From positions 1 to 64,000 of the forward strand of contig NZ_BAABBQ010000001.1 of assembly GCF_039538045.1 (NCBI RefSeq): a stretch of DNA of 64,000 nucleotides. The letters are read 5' to 3'. Positions within the stretch are counted from its first letter, which is position 1, and each line of letters starts with the position of its first letter. The stretch comes from Sphingomonas swuensis (GTDB taxonomy: Bacteria > Pseudomonadota > Alphaproteobacteria > Sphingomonadales > Sphingomonadaceae). The translations under genes and the position numbers were made by a program. Positions 53,595-64,000 of the stretch are shown in pieces. The notes under the pieces are model-generated. The model did no database searches. It was not told the DNA's origin and worked only from the letters and a program-made list of their open reading frames with translations.

Positions 53595-54769
53595 GCCAGC
53601 TCTTCCTCTGGTGATTCGACGAGGCCGCCCTCGTCGACGTCGGGCTCCTCCTCGCTGCTGACCCCCTGCTCGAGAGCCCGCTCCTCGGCGTACAGCTCGT
53701 CCGCGTCGGCCGGGTAGATGCCGAAGCGGGCCGCCACGTCGGGCGCGAACCGGAGCAGGTCGGGGCGAAGCTTGATGATCGAGACGTCCTTGGCCTTGCC
53801 TTCCATCATCACGTCGAACTCGAGCCCGTCGACCATCCGCATGAAGGTCGCGAACTCGAACGGGTTGGTGAAGTCGCTGTGCCCGGTCCAGATCGGCGGC
53901 ACGAGCACGGTCTTGACCCGCGCGGTCGCCTTGACCGGTGCCTTGGTCAGCTCCTTCGACTTGCGGCCCTTCCCAGCCATCGCCGCCTCGCGCTGCTTGG
54001 GCGTGATCTTGCGCTTGAGCTCGCGCATCTCGGTGCGAGGACTGGAAAAGTGCATCTTGGGCCGGACGCCCTCGGCCCAGGTCGCGAGGAACTTCTCGAA
54101 CGTGTCGCGAAGCTCGAGCCGCTCGGTGTTGAGGCACCAGAAATGCTGATAGTCGAAGACACACGGAACGCCGCAGCGCTCGGTGATCCAGAGGACATCG
54201 GCGGCGGAGAAGCGAATGTCGTCATTCTCGAGCACGAGCCGGCGCTTCACATGCTCGGGGCATTGTTCGTAGCCGTCGAGCCAGCGGGCGCGGGCCGCTT
54301 CGCGGTCGTCATAGACCCCGCCGACATGGGTGACGAGCACCGCCTCGGGGCCGCAGCCCATCCGGTCGAGCATCTCGGCCTGGCTCGAAAGGTCCCAGAT
54401 CGACTTGCGGGTCAGCTCGGGATTGGGGCTGTTGAGGAGGACGAACTGGCTCGGATGGAAGCTTAGCCGGATGTCCAGTTCGCGCGCCTTCCTGCCGAAG
54501 GCGGCGAGTTCGGCGTCGCTTTCCTCCACCATCTTGTGGAACTGCGGCATGTCGGGGTGGGTGGCGTAGGGCGCGATGTCCGAGCTCAGCCGGTACATGT
54601 CGATCTCGACCTTCTTTAGATAGTCGAGGACGGCATCGAGATGCTCGAGACTGCACTTGAGGTGCGGGTCCTTCTGCCAGCGGCGGGTGTCGCCGCTCTT
54701 GAGGCCGGGAACGCCCATCACCTTGACCGGGAAGCCGAGGCGAAGGGGACGGGTCGGGTCGATGGTCAC
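53591..54769 (-). CDS. uvsE: UV DNA damage endonuclease (UVDE/UvsE family)
   Basis: A 392-residue TIM-barrel endonuclease that nicks 5' of pyrimidine dimers and other lesions. Seen are LGFPVKVMG, KCSLEHLDAVLDYLKKVEID with MYRLSSDIAPYATHP, the metal-binding LSFHPSQFVLLNS, THVGGVYDDREAA, VLENDDIRFS and FDYQHFWC. The length exceeds the core family (about 300) by a charged C-terminal tail (after KDVSIIKLRPD) with many E and D. GTG 54769 overlaps the DHH gene stop as GTGA, so the two are cotranslated. UVDE is rare in proteobacteria and may be horizontally acquired. Confidence 0.88.
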   Translation of the reverse strand: MTIDPTRPLRLGFPVKVMGVPGLKSGDTRRWQKDPHLKCSLEHLDAVLDYLKKVEIDMYRLSSDIAPYATHPDMPQFHKMVEESDAELAAFGRKARELDIRLSFHPSQFVLLNSPNPELTRKSIWDLSSQAEMLDRMGCGPEAVLVTHVGGVYDDREAARARWLDGYEQCPEHVKRRLVLENDDIRFSAADVLWITERCGVPCVFDYQHFWCLNTERLELRDTFEKFLATWAEGVRPKMHFSSPRTEMRELKRKITPKQREAAMAGKGRKSKELTKAPVKATARVKTVLVPPIWTGHSDFTNPFEFATFMRMVDGLEFDVMMEGKAKDVSIIKLRPDLLRFAPDVAARFGIYPADADELYAEERALEQGVSSEEEPDVDEGGLVESPEEELA

Positions 54770-55785
54770 GCGATCTGTTCCTCCGGAAAGCCGAGGTCGG
54801 CGACGAAGCGGTTCCACTCGGGAATCCGCAGCGCGCCACCACTCGCGGCCTTGTGGCCGCTGCCATATTCGCTGTCCGCCCCATCGGGACGGCGCTCGGC
54901 GAAGAAGCGAATGAGGTCATGCCCGGCGCCGGTGCGCGCGGCGAAGTGGACCCAGCCGGGTCGGTAGGCCTTGTTGGCGGCGATCACGACCTTGTCCCTG
55001 AGCCGGGTGCGCCATTGCTGCGCGATCAGCGGGTGGATCTGGCATGCGCTGTCGAGCGGGATCAGCGCGACCTCGCCGCGGACCTTGGGCGCGACCCGGC
55101 GGGCGACTTCCATCTCGGCCTTCACCTCTTCCTTGGCGGCATGGAGCTGCGCGGTCTCGGGATGCGTGCCAGAGAGCAGCTCCTTGGGGCTGTCGCATTT
55201 CATCAGCAAGGCGAGCGCGGGAGACGCGTCGGCCGAAGCGGTACGGCGAGGCGCGTTGACCAGGCTGACGGCGTTGCGCAGCGCGGTCTTGCCATAGCGG
55301 GCCTGGGCAGCGGCGAGCTCGGGAAAGCCCGCATCCTCGGCCATGTCCCCGATCAGGCCGAGCGCGGCGAGCCACAGCAGCGGCTCGGGGCTTCGGCAGG
55401 CCCACCAGGCCATCAGCGCGGAGGTCGGCTCGGGCTCGCAGCCATTGCCGCTCAGCACCAGCGCATCGCCCGGCAATCCGGTCGGAACGTGGTGATCGAT
55501 CAGGCAGGTCGGGGTTCCGGGCAGGATGTCGCCCTCGCGGACCCCAAGGTCGGTGGCGATGATCGCGGCCGGGCGACGCTGCTCGAGCTCGGCACGGACC
55601 GAGGGCGTCCACGGAGTCTCACCCTTGCCGACCAGGCGGACTTCCGAGCCCGGGATGGAGCGGGCGAGGATCGCCACCGCCGACAGGCCGTCGGCATCGA
55701 AATGGCCGAGGATCAGGGGTGGTCCGGCCAGCTTGCCGAGCCATTGCTGGAAGCGGCACTCGATGTCCTGTGGGTCGGCGATCAT
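54766..55785 (-). CDS. DHH-family phosphoesterase, RecJ-like
   Basis: A 339-residue DHH phosphoesterase. The DHH domain carries LILGHFDADGLSAVAILAR, AIIATDLGVREGD and the signature LIDHHVPTG; a DHHA1-like C-terminal domain ends with GSGHKAASGGALRI. The family includes RecJ exonuclease, nanoRNases and others; length and start suggest a RecJ-like core without the full RecJ OB extension. ATG 55785 is chosen over TTG 55791. Its TGA overlaps the uvsE GTG, which implies a joint DNA-repair task. Substrate is inference. Confidence 0.85.
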   Translation of the reverse strand: MIADPQDIECRFQQWLGKLAGPPLILGHFDADGLSAVAILARSIPGSEVRLVGKGETPWTPSVRAELEQRRPAAIIATDLGVREGDILPGTPTCLIDHHVPTGLPGDALVLSGNGCEPEPTSALMAWWACRSPEPLLWLAALGLIGDMAEDAGFPELAAAQARYGKTALRNAVSLVNAPRRTASADASPALALLMKCDSPKELLSGTHPETAQLHAAKEEVKAEMEVARRVAPKVRGEVALIPLDSACQIHPLIAQQWRTRLRDKVVIAANKAYRPGWVHFAARTGAGHDLIRFFAERRPDGADSEYGSGHKAASGGALRIPEWNRFVADLGFPEEQIA

Positions 55786-55929
55786 GTCCAAGGGAACGAG
55801 CCTGGCGGCACTCGGTGCCGCGCCGTGGCCTCAAGACCGTAGCGGATCGTTCGTCGGTCGGTCGAAGCCTCGCTTGACCGGGCGCGGGCGGGACCGCACC
55901 GTTTGGCCGATCCTATCGGAGAGTTGACC

Positions 55930-58761
55930 TTGTCCAATCCCGTCCGCCTGCTTGCCGCCCTGCTCCTTGCCGGAACCACGCTCCACGCCCCGCCGGCCAC
56001 GGCGCAGACCGCGTCGATCCCGGCGCTCGCCTATACCGAGCGGACGCTCGCCAACGGGCTCAGGGTCTATGCGATGCGCGACACGGCCAGCCCGAACGTG
56101 TCGGTGCAAGTGTGGTACGACGTCGGGTCGAAGGACGATCCCCGCGGCCGCTCGGGCTTTGCGCACCTGTTCGAGCATCTGATGTTCAAGGCGACGCGCA
56201 ACATGGTGCCCGAGCAGGTCGACCGGCTGACCGAGGATGTCGGCGGCTTCAACAATGCCAGCACCGCCGACGACTACACCAACTATTACGAGACGGTACC
56301 CGCCAACCACCTCCGCCGGCTGTTGTGGGCCGAGGCCGAGCGGATGGGCAGCCTGGTTGTCGACGACGCCAACTTCAAACCCGAGCGCGACGTGGTGAAG
56401 GAAGAACTCCGCACCGGGCTTGCGCGGCCCTACGGGCGCCTGTTCAGCCACTACATCCCGATGGCGAGCTACCAGCGCCACCCTTATGCCCGGCCCGGGA
56501 TCGGCAGCATCGAGGAGCTCGATGCCGCCACCATCGACGATGTGCGCGCCTTTCATGCGACTTACTATCGGCCCGACAATGCGGTGGTGGTGGTCAGTGG
56601 CAACTTCGACCCCGCCGAGCTCAACCGATGGGTCGACGATTACTTCACTCCGATCAGGCGACCCGCCGGCGCGATCCCGCGGGTAAAGGTCACCGAGCCT
56701 GCCCGGACCGCCGCGCGAAGCTATACGGTGACCGAGCCCAACACGCCGCTCCCGGCGCTGGTGATGAGCTTCCTGCTTCCACCCGCCACCTCGCCCGACT
56801 TCGCAGCGCTTGAGGTACTCCAGGCGGTGCTTGCGAGCGGGGACAGCAGCCGGATGAACGAGGCGCTCGTCCGGACCCGTCTGGCGACCGATGCGTCGGT
56901 CTACATCGACGAGAAGCAGGGCCAGGGGTTGCTGGCACCCTATGCCATCCTCGCAGGCGGTCGCACGGTCGCCGAGGTCGAGGCCGTGCTCCGCCGCGAG
57001 CTGATGCGGCTGGCGTCCGAGCCGGTCAGCGCGGCCGAGCTGGCGGAAGCGCGCAACGAGCTGCTGACCGGGGCCCTCAAGGATCGCGAAACGGTCGAAG
57101 GCAAGGCCGAGCTGCTGGCGAACGGCGTCCTGCTCGAGGGCGATCCGCGCGCGTCCGACAAGCGACTCGCGGCGCTGGCGAAGGTGACGGCGGCGGACGT
57201 CCAACGCGTCGCCCGGCGCTACCTCGACCTCAATGGCGCCGTGACGATTCGCTACCTGCCGGCGGCGGAAGGCGCGACCGCCAGCGGGGGCGACAGGATC
57301 GCCCTCGCTCAAGGCGTGGTGACCAGCCCGCTGAAGGCACCGGCCGATATCAAGCTGGTCACGCCGGCAAGCGACGCGGCCCGGGTCCGTCCGCCCGAGC
57401 CGGCGGCGGCGGTCGCCGTGCGAGTGCCGCAGCCGGTCACGGCCAAGCTGGCCAACGGGCTGACGGTGATCACCGTGCCTCGGTCCAACCTGCCGCTAGT
57501 CAGCGCCAATCTGGTGTCGCTCGGCGGCTCGGCGGCCGATCCGGTGGACAAGGCCGGGCTTCATGCGCTCGCCGCGACCCTGCTAACCAAGGGCACGGCA
57601 ACCCGTAGCGCCACCCAGATCGCAGCGGCGGTAGAGGCGCTCGGCGGACAGCTGGGATCGGGCGCGGGCGCCGAGGGCATCACTCTCGACCTTACCGTGC
57701 GGACATCCGAGCTCGACAAGGCGCTCGGGATCATGGCCGACGTCGCCCGCAACGCGGCATTCGCCGGCGACGAGGTCGAGCGGGCCCGGGGCCAGGCGAC
57801 CGACGAAGCGGCACTGGCGCTGCAGAACCCCGGCGCGCTCTCGCGCCTGGCGGTCGCGCGGGCGCTGTACGGAACCGGCGCCTATGGCGCTCCGGCGGGC
57901 GGAACCACCCAATCGCTCAAGAATATCGACCGCGCCGACGTGGTCGCGGCGGCGGGACAGTCGCTCCGTCCCGATGGAAGCGTCCTGGTGCTGAGCGGCG
58001 ACATCACGCCGGATCGTGCCCGCGAAGTGGCGGAGAAGGCGTTCGGGAGCTGGCGCGCGCAGGGCAGCGCCGCGACGGCCGCCGCGAGGCCGGCCGCGGG
58101 CGAGGCGCCGCTCAGGGGCAAGGTCGTGGTCATCGACATGCCGGGCTCGAGCCAGGCGGCGGTCGCGGTTGCGCGCGACACGCTGGTCCGCTCCGACCCG
58201 CGCTATTATTCGACCGTTCTTGCCAATGCGGTGCTCGGCGGCGGCTACAGTGCGCGCCTCAACCGCGAGATCCGGATCAAGCGCGGCCTCTCCTATGGCG
58301 CGAGCAGCAGCCTGTCCGCCAGCCGTCGTGCGGGCGCGGTGGTGGCGGCGGTGCAGACCAAGAATGCCACCGCGCCCGAAGTGCTCGGCATCATCCTCGA
58401 CGAAATGAAGCGGCTCGGGGCCGAGCCGATCCCGGCGGCCGAGCTTGGCACCCGCCAGGCCTTCATCACCGGCAGCTTCGGACGGCAGCTCGAAACGGTC
58501 GACGGACTTGGCGACATCGTTGCCGGCTATGTCCAGAGCGGGGTCGATCCATCCGAGATCGGCCGCTTCATGCAGCAGGTGCGCGAGGTGACGCCCGGCC
58601 AGGCGGGCGAAATGGCGCGGACCCTGCTGGCGCCCGCCGGGACCACCACGGTGATCGTGGGGGACGCCAAGCTGTTCGGCGATGCGCTCCGCAAGCGGTT
58701 CGGCGAAGTGACGGTCATCCCGCTGGCGCAGGTGTCTCTCGACAAGCCGACGCTTCGCTAG
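55930..58761 (+). CDS. M16 family zinc metallopeptidase (insulinase-like), two-domain
   Basis: A 943-residue exported peptidase. TTG 55930 with GGAG eight bases upstream gives a signal peptide (MSNPVRLLAALLLAGTT, cut near ATAQ). The first M16 half has the inverted zinc motif H79-L-F-E82-H83 (FAHLFEHLMF) and a distal glutamate region; it is active. The second half (from about residue 500, KLANGLTVITVPRSNLPLVS) lacks HxxEH and forms the closing part of the clamshell. Periplasmic peptide degradation is likely. The next gene osmC is 67 bases downstream. Confidence 0.92.
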   Translation: MSNPVRLLAALLLAGTTLHAPPATAQTASIPALAYTERTLANGLRVYAMRDTASPNVSVQVWYDVGSKDDPRGRSGFAHLFEHLMFKATRNMVPEQVDRLTEDVGGFNNASTADDYTNYYETVPANHLRRLLWAEAERMGSLVVDDANFKPERDVVKEELRTGLARPYGRLFSHYIPMASYQRHPYARPGIGSIEELDAATIDDVRAFHATYYRPDNAVVVVSGNFDPAELNRWVDDYFTPIRRPAGAIPRVKVTEPARTAARSYTVTEPNTPLPALVMSFLLPPATSPDFAALEVLQAVLASGDSSRMNEALVRTRLATDASVYIDEKQGQGLLAPYAILAGGRTVAEVEAVLRRELMRLASEPVSAAELAEARNELLTGALKDRETVEGKAELLANGVLLEGDPRASDKRLAALAKVTAADVQRVARRYLDLNGAVTIRYLPAAEGATASGGDRIALAQGVVTSPLKAPADIKLVTPASDAARVRPPEPAAAVAVRVPQPVTAKLANGLTVITVPRSNLPLVSANLVSLGGSAADPVDKAGLHALAATLLTKGTATRSATQIAAAVEALGGQLGSGAGAEGITLDLTVRTSELDKALGIMADVARNAAFAGDEVERARGQATDEAALALQNPGALSRLAVARALYGTGAYGAPAGGTTQSLKNIDRADVVAAAGQSLRPDGSVLVLSGDITPDRAREVAEKAFGSWRAQGSAATAAARPAAGEAPLRGKVVVIDMPGSSQAAVAVARDTLVRSDPRYYSTVLANAVLGGGYSARLNREIRIKRGLSYGASSSLSASRRAGAVVAAVQTKNATAPEVLGIILDEMKRLGAEPIPAAELGTRQAFITGSFGRQLETVDGLGDIVAGYVQSGVDPSEIGRFMQQVREVTPGQAGEMARTLLAPAGTTTVIVGDAKLFGDALRKRFGEVTVIPLAQVSLDKPTLR

Positions 58762-58828
58762 GCGACGACGCAACCGCAACGCATCGGTGTGGGTTGATCA
58801 ATCGGATTTCAAAAGAGGACTGAACCGA

Positions 58829-59254
58829 ATGATCACCCGCACCGCAAGCGCGCGCTACGAGGGCATGGGCAAGACCGGCAAGGGGTGGATCTCCACCCAG
58901 TCGGGCGTGCTCAAGGACAGCCGCTACGGCTTCAACACGCGCTTCGAAGGCGAGCCCGGGACCAATCCCGAGGAGCTCATCGCCGCCGCCCATGCAAGCT
59001 GCTTCACCATGGCGCTGAGCTTCGCGCTGGCCGGCGCGGGGCACGATGAAGGCACGCTCGAAACCGAGGCGAGGGTCAAGCTCGATCAGGATGGTGCCGG
59101 CTTCAAGGTCAGCCGCTCCGACCTCAAGCTCACCGCTAATGTCCCGGGCATCGAGGAAGCCGAGCTTCGCCGCCTCGCCGACGAGGCGAAGGCCGGCTGC
59201 CCCATCTCCAAGCTTCTAAACGCCGAGATGACGCTGGACGTGACGGTCGGCTAG
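58829..59254 (+). CDS. OsmC/Ohr family peroxiredoxin
   Basis: A 141-residue thiol peroxidase of the OsmC branch. The reactive cysteine pair is in AAHASCFTMALSFALAG and AKAGCPISKLLNA, at the usual spacing. The start MITRTASARYEGMGKTGKGW and GTNPEELIAAAHA segments match OsmC. It reduces organic peroxides using dihydrolipoamide-type donors. AAGAGGA stands seven bases before ATG 58829. No OhrR gene is adjacent, which favours OsmC over Ohr. Confidence 0.93.
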   Translation: MITRTASARYEGMGKTGKGWISTQSGVLKDSRYGFNTRFEGEPGTNPEELIAAAHASCFTMALSFALAGAGHDEGTLETEARVKLDQDGAGFKVSRSDLKLTANVPGIEEAELRRLADEAKAGCPISKLLNAEMTLDVTVG

Positions 59255-59306
59255 TTCGCTCGGCGCCCAACTTGCGTGAGTAGAAGTTGCTGTGCATGCC
59301 GCGGCC

Positions 59307-60521
<1,215 letters not shown>

Positions 60522-60528
60522 CCGGCTG

Positions 60529-61512
60529 ATGCGCACCTTCTGGCACGAGGGCCAGCTGGCACACCGGCCGGCAAGCGAGTTCTTCAACGGCGCGCTTCAT
60601 CCGGCCGCCGACAAGGTCGAACGCGCCGAACATATTCTCGCGGCGATTGGGCGGACCGAAGCCCCGCACCTGCCCGATGAGGCCACGCTGCAGGCGATCC
60701 TCGAGGACGTACATTCCGCGGACTATCTGGCGCTTCTGTCGACCGCGCATGCCGAGTGGCGCGCGGCGGGACGCGAGGGCGACGCGATGCCCTACGCCTT
60801 TCCGGTGCGGCGGCGTCCGCTGCGGCTCGAGCGGATCGATGCCCGGCTCGGACAGCACAGCTACGACACCTGCACACCGGTCGCCGAGGGAACCTGGCCG
60901 GCGCTGCTGGCGGGGACCGCGACCGTGCTCGGCGCACTCGAGGCGGTGCTTGGCGGCGAGCATGCCTTCGCCCTTACCCGGCCGCCGGGACACCATGCCG
61001 GCACCGACACGATGGGCGGCTACAGCTATCTCAATTGGGCAGCGATCGCGGCGATCCGTTCGGGCCGGCGGACCGCGGTGCTCGACATCGACTATCACCA
61101 TGGAAACGGCACGCAGGACATGCTGGCCGGGCGCGAAGGCCTGAGCTTCGCCTCGATCCATGCCGACCCGGTCTCCGACTACCCCTACTTCTGGGGCCAT
61201 GCCGACGAGAATGGCGACAACATCCGCAACTGGCCGTTGCCGCGGGGCACCCTGCTCGAAGCCTATGATGCGGCGTTGGCGGAGGGCTGTGCCTGGATCG
61301 GCGAACAATCGCCCGAGCTGCTCGTCGTGAGCTTCGGCGCCGATACCTGGGAAGGCGACCCGATCAGCCACTTCGCGCTTCGGACCGAGGATTATGCACG
61401 GCTGGCCAGAAGGATCGCGGGGCTCGGGCTGCCGACCCTGGTGGTGATGGAAGGCGGCTATGCCGTCGAGGCGCTCGGCCACAATGTTGCGAGCTTCCTG
61501 TCCGGCTTCTAG
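60529..61512 (+). CDS. Histone deacetylase-family protein (acetylpolyamine amidohydrolase-like)
   Basis: A 327-residue Zn-dependent deacetylase. The active site contains LTRPPGHHAGTDTMGGYSYL with the tandem histidines, VLDIDYHHGNGTQDM with D and H zinc ligands, and SFGADTWEGDP with the last aspartate. GGYAVEALGHNVASFLSGF ends the protein. Bacterial family members often deacetylate polyamines or acetyl-lysine; here the neighbour lysA (lysine synthesis) makes a lysine- or diamine-related substrate tempting, but that is inference. ATG 60529 is seven bases after nhaA. Confidence 0.9.
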   Translation: MRTFWHEGQLAHRPASEFFNGALHPAADKVERAEHILAAIGRTEAPHLPDEATLQAILEDVHSADYLALLSTAHAEWRAAGREGDAMPYAFPVRRRPLRLERIDARLGQHSYDTCTPVAEGTWPALLAGTATVLGALEAVLGGEHAFALTRPPGHHAGTDTMGGYSYLNWAAIAAIRSGRRTAVLDIDYHHGNGTQDMLAGREGLSFASIHADPVSDYPYFWGHADENGDNIRNWPLPRGTLLEAYDAALAEGCAWIGEQSPELLVVSFGADTWEGDPISHFALRTEDYARLARRIAGLGLPTLVVMEGGYAVEALGHNVASFLSGF

Positions 61513-61521
61513 GCCGGAGCC

Positions 61522-62796
61522 ATGGACCATTTCGAGCTTCGAGGCGGGGCGCTGCACTGTGAGGGGGTGCCGCTGGAGGCAATCGCCGCGGCGGTCGGGA
61601 CACCGGTCTATGTCTATTCGACCGCGACCATGGTGCGGCACGCACGGGTGATGATGGAAGCGGTGTCGGGCTGCGGCAGCGGCGCGCCGCTGGTCGCCTA
61701 TGCGGTCAAGGCGAACCCCAATGCCGCGGTCCTGAAGACGCTTGGCGACGCCGGGCTCGGCGCCGACGTGGTATCGATCGGAGAATATCGCCGGGCCCGG
61801 GCGGCGCGGATTGCGGCGGAGCGCATCGTCTTCTCCGGGGTCGGCAAGACCGCCGAGGAGATGGGCGAAGCGCTCGCCGGCGGGTTGCTGCAGTTCAATG
61901 TCGAGAGCATCGAGGAAGCGCGTATGCTGTCGGCGGTGGCTACCGCACAGGGCCGCGAGGCGCCGATCGGCTTCCGGATCAACCCCGACGTCGCGGCGGG
62001 CACCCACGCCAAGATCACGACGGGGACCGCGGACAACAAGTTCGGAATCCCCGCCGCAGAGGCGCTCGGCGCCTATGGCGAGGCCGCCGGGCTGCCGGGG
62101 CTCGCGGTGCGGGGCATCACCGTCCACATCGGCAGCCAGCTTACCAGCCTAGACCCGCTCGAGCAGGCGTTCGAGCGATTGGGCGAGCTGATCGGAGCGC
62201 TTCGGCGCCAGGGGCATTCGATTAGCGTCGCCGATCTCGGCGGCGGGCTCGGGGTGCCGCACGGTCCGGGGCAGCCCGAGCCTCCGAGCCCCGCCGCCTA
62301 CGGCACAATGGTCCGGAGGGTGACGGCGACCTGGGACACGCGGCTGCTGTTCGAGCCCGGGCGGCTGATCGTCGGCAATGCCGGCGTGCTGCTCACCCGG
62401 GTGGTGCGGGTGAAGCCTGGCGCGCGCGACCCGTGGCTGATCGTCGATGCCGGAATGAACGACCTGATGCGCCCGGCGCTCTACGATGCCTATCATCGGA
62501 TCGAAGCGGTGCGCCCGACCGGGCACCGCTCGACCGTCAACGTCGTCGGCCCCGTCTGCGAAAGCGGCGACACCTTCACCATGGGCCGAGAGATGGACGA
62601 GGTGAGCGAAGGCGACCTGATCGTCTTCCGCACCGCAGGCGCCTATGGGGCGACGCTCGCCAACAGCTACAACAGCCGGCCGCTGACGCCCGAGGTGCTG
62701 GTCGACGGCCAGCGGTGGGCCCTGGTCCGCAGGCGTGTCGACGTGGATGCGCTGGCAGCCGTGCAGGATCTCGCCTGGGAAAATCCGGCAGACTGA
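61522..62796 (+). CDS. lysA: Diaminopimelate decarboxylase
   Basis: A 424-residue PLP enzyme for the last step of lysine synthesis. The PLP-binding lysine is in VAYAVKANPNAAVLK, the phosphate-binding glycine loop is DLGGGLGVPHG, and the active-site cysteine region GPVCESGDTF and YGATLANSYNSRPLTPEVLV are intact. Length is normal. It follows the HDAC-like gene by nine bases. In many proteobacteria lysA follows argH and a lipoprotein gene; here the neighbours differ. Confidence 0.97.
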   Translation: MDHFELRGGALHCEGVPLEAIAAAVGTPVYVYSTATMVRHARVMMEAVSGCGSGAPLVAYAVKANPNAAVLKTLGDAGLGADVVSIGEYRRARAARIAAERIVFSGVGKTAEEMGEALAGGLLQFNVESIEEARMLSAVATAQGREAPIGFRINPDVAAGTHAKITTGTADNKFGIPAAEALGAYGEAAGLPGLAVRGITVHIGSQLTSLDPLEQAFERLGELIGALRRQGHSISVADLGGGLGVPHGPGQPEPPSPAAYGTMVRRVTATWDTRLLFEPGRLIVGNAGVLLTRVVRVKPGARDPWLIVDAGMNDLMRPALYDAYHRIEAVRPTGHRSTVNVVGPVCESGDTFTMGREMDEVSEGDLIVFRTAGAYGATLANSYNSRPLTPEVLVDGQRWALVRRRVDVDALAAVQDLAWENPAD

Positions 62797-62871
62797 CGGA
62801 CTGAGGCGCGGCATTGTGGTCGCGGCGCTTGCCGCTTAGCGTGGCGCGGAGAAGTCGCTGGAGGTATTGCG

Positions 62872-63330
62872 ATGGAGCTTGCGGTGGTATTCGCGGCGGC
62901 ACTGATCGGGACGCCTTCGAGCTCCGAACCTCTCCAGCCGGTAAGCTCCACGCCGCCGCAGCAGATTGTCCTTCCGATCGTCCAGCCCGGCTGCGAGCGA
63001 AGCACGGACGCGGACGTGGTGACCGTCTGCGGTCGCAAGGATCGCCGCTACCGGATCGACACTTCGACCCTGCAGACGCTCCGGACCATCGAGGATCGCG
63101 ACGATCCGGGCAAACGGCCACGCCCGAACGCGATCACGCAGAGCTGCAGCGGGATCGGACCAATGGCCAATTGCAGTGGCGACATCCCGGTAAGCGCCAT
63201 GGCGCTCCGGGCGATCGGCCTGGCGGTGAAGGCCATCCGCGGAGAGGATCTGCGGCCGGCCCTTCGCCAGGGTCCTACCGACTATGAACTTTACCAGCGC
63301 GCCAAGGCCGCGGAAGAGGAGAAGGAATAA
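62872..63330 (+). CDS. Exported hypothetical protein
   Basis: A 152-residue protein with a signal peptide ([13 protein letters not shown], cut near GTPSS). The mature part is Pro-rich then basic, with [19 protein letters not shown] and [20 protein letters not shown]; four cysteines could make two disulphides. The segment VVTVCG resembles short exported proteins common in sphingomonads, but I know no function. It ends 37 bases before the convergent etfA stop, with a hairpin between. Confidence 0.7.
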   Translation: MELAVVFAAALIGTPSSSEPLQPVSSTPPQQIVLPIVQPGCERSTDADVVTVCGRKDRRYRIDTSTLQTLRTIEDRDDPGKRPRPNAITQSCSGIGPMANCSGDIPVSAMALRAIGLAVKAIRGEDLRPALRQGPTDYELYQRAKAAEEEKE

Positions 63331-63358
63331 GCCCGGCAGGCGCGATGGCCCGCCGGGC
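63331..63358. terminator. Terminator hairpin between converging genes
   Basis: GCCCGGC (63331-63337) pairs with GCCGGGC (63352-63358); inner GGC/GCC (63339-63341, 63348-63350) extends the stem past one mismatch. No U run follows, but the site directly after one stop and nine bases before the other fits a two-way terminator. Confidence 0.65.
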
Positions 63359-63366
63359 ATGCAGCC

Positions 63367-64000
63367 TCAGAGCTTCTCGGTCAGTTCCGGGACCAGCTTG
63401 AACAGGTCGCCGACCAGGCCGACGTCGGCGATCTGGAAGATCGGCGCTTCCTCGTCCTTGTTGATGGCGACGATGACCTTGGAGTCCTTCATGCCCGCGA
63501 GGTGCTGGATCGCGCCCGAGATGCCGACCGCGACGTAGAGCTCGGGGGCGACAATCTTGCCGGTCTGTCCGACCTGATAGTCGTTGGGGGCATAGCCCGC
63601 ATCGACCGCGGCGCGGCTGGCACCGACCGCGGCGCCGAGCTTGTCGGCAAGCGGATCAATCAGCGCGTGGAACTGGTCCGACGAGCCCAATGCACGGCCA
63701 CCCGAGACGATGATCTTGGCGCTGGTCAGCTCGGGCCGCTCGCTCTCCGAGGCTTCCATCGAGACGAAGCTCGACACGGCGTTCGAGATGCCCGCATCGA
63801 CATTCTCGATCTCGGCGTTACCCGAGCCGCGCTCGGCCTTGGTGAAGGCGGTGCCGCGGACGGTGATGACCTTCTTGGCATCCTTCGCGCGGACGGTGGC
63901 GATGGCGTTGCCGGCGTAGATCGGGCGCTGGAAGGTGTCGGGGCCCTCGACCGCGATGATGTCGCTGATCTGGGCGACGTCGAGCAGCGCCGCGACGCGC
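63367..64000 (-). CDS. etfA: Electron transfer flavoprotein alpha subunit, 5' end beyond window
   Basis: The window holds the C-terminal 210 or so residues; the frame is open to position 64000. The FAD-binding domain is clear: [59 protein letters not shown] and [20 protein letters not shown], with [20 protein letters not shown] at the end. The protein passes electrons from acyl-CoA dehydrogenases to ETF-ubiquinone oxidoreductase. etfB is expected just right of the window. Confidence 0.96.
   Translation of the reverse strand, partial: RVAALLDVAQISDIIAVEGPDTFQRPIYAGNAIATVRAKDAKKVITVRGTAFTKAERGSGNAEIENVDAGISNAVSSFVSMEASESERPELTSAKIIVSGGRALGSSDQFHALIDPLADKLGAAVGASRAAVDAGYAPNDYQVGQTGKIVAPELYVAVGISGAIQHLAGMKDSKVIVAINKDEEAPIFQIADVGLVGDLFKLVPELTEKL

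Overview
The window is high-GC chromosomal DNA of an alphaproteobacterium, most likely a member of the Sphingomonadaceae (Sphingomonas-like). Pointers are the Oar-like TonB-dependent receptor beside a TPR-sulfotransferase, the xseA/DUF2093/purD neighbourhood, cobST without other cobalamin genes, a K+-independent H+-pyrophosphatase, the FprA-type reductase, the many 4-base stop/start overlaps, and a heat-shock promoter of alphaproteobacterial type before clpB. The taxonomic call rests on gene content, not on any search.

Layout. 1-5.5 kb is accessory-looking: a 121-base cytosine-free G-rich tract, an unknown ribbon-helix-helix-like gene, an excisionase-like gene overlapping a tyrosine recombinase out of frame, a guanidinium exporter (gdx), and an Lrp/AsnC regulator divergent from an exporter-B3/B4-PaiB operon. 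5.7-13 kb: ubiB and marR, then a divergent emrA-emrB-nodT-MCE tripartite efflux operon. 13.4-20.6 kb: tRNA-Pro(CGG), FprA reductase, PHA-system protein, M15-like peptidase, clpB, a DUF6491-type protein and a TPR-sulfotransferase. 20.7-28.1 kb: a large TonB-dependent receptor, DUF2093/xseA, purD with overlapping divergent start, then three overlapping small membrane-anchored genes, one with a (CAG)16 polyglutamine tract. 28.3-36.8 kb: aspartyl protease with PDZ, an SnoaL-like secreted protein, hppA, thiL, nusB, an alpha/beta hydrolase, a lipoprotein, pirin and bolA, the last group in one tightly coupled operon.

37.5-42.7 kb holds an eight-gene cluster (two GSTs, a RibD/DHFR-like protein, three VOC-type proteins, two DUF1428 proteins) divergent from an HxlR regulator; it looks like an electrophile/aldehyde handling module. 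42.8-52.4 kb is housekeeping: cobS-cobT, a phytase-like esterase, rpmB, tadA, an OmpA lipoprotein, a CorC-type transporter, infA-maf-RNase E/G-yacG and tRNA-Phe(GAA). 52.5-55.8 kb: a GAF sensor kinase convergent with a translationally coupled UV-endonuclease/DHH-phosphoesterase pair. 55.9-64 kb: an M16 peptidase, OsmC, nhaA-HDAC-lysA, a secreted hypothetical, and the 3' part of etfA, cut by the window end.

The regions most worth a second look are the Lrp/exporter/B3-B4 operon, the efflux-MCE operon, the polyQ/HhH trio after purD, the detoxification cluster, the UVDE-DHH pair, and several hairpin arrays in gaps (2.2, 13.0-13.4, 28.15 and 45.6 kb). No CRISPR array, rRNA, insertion sequence or transposase was seen.
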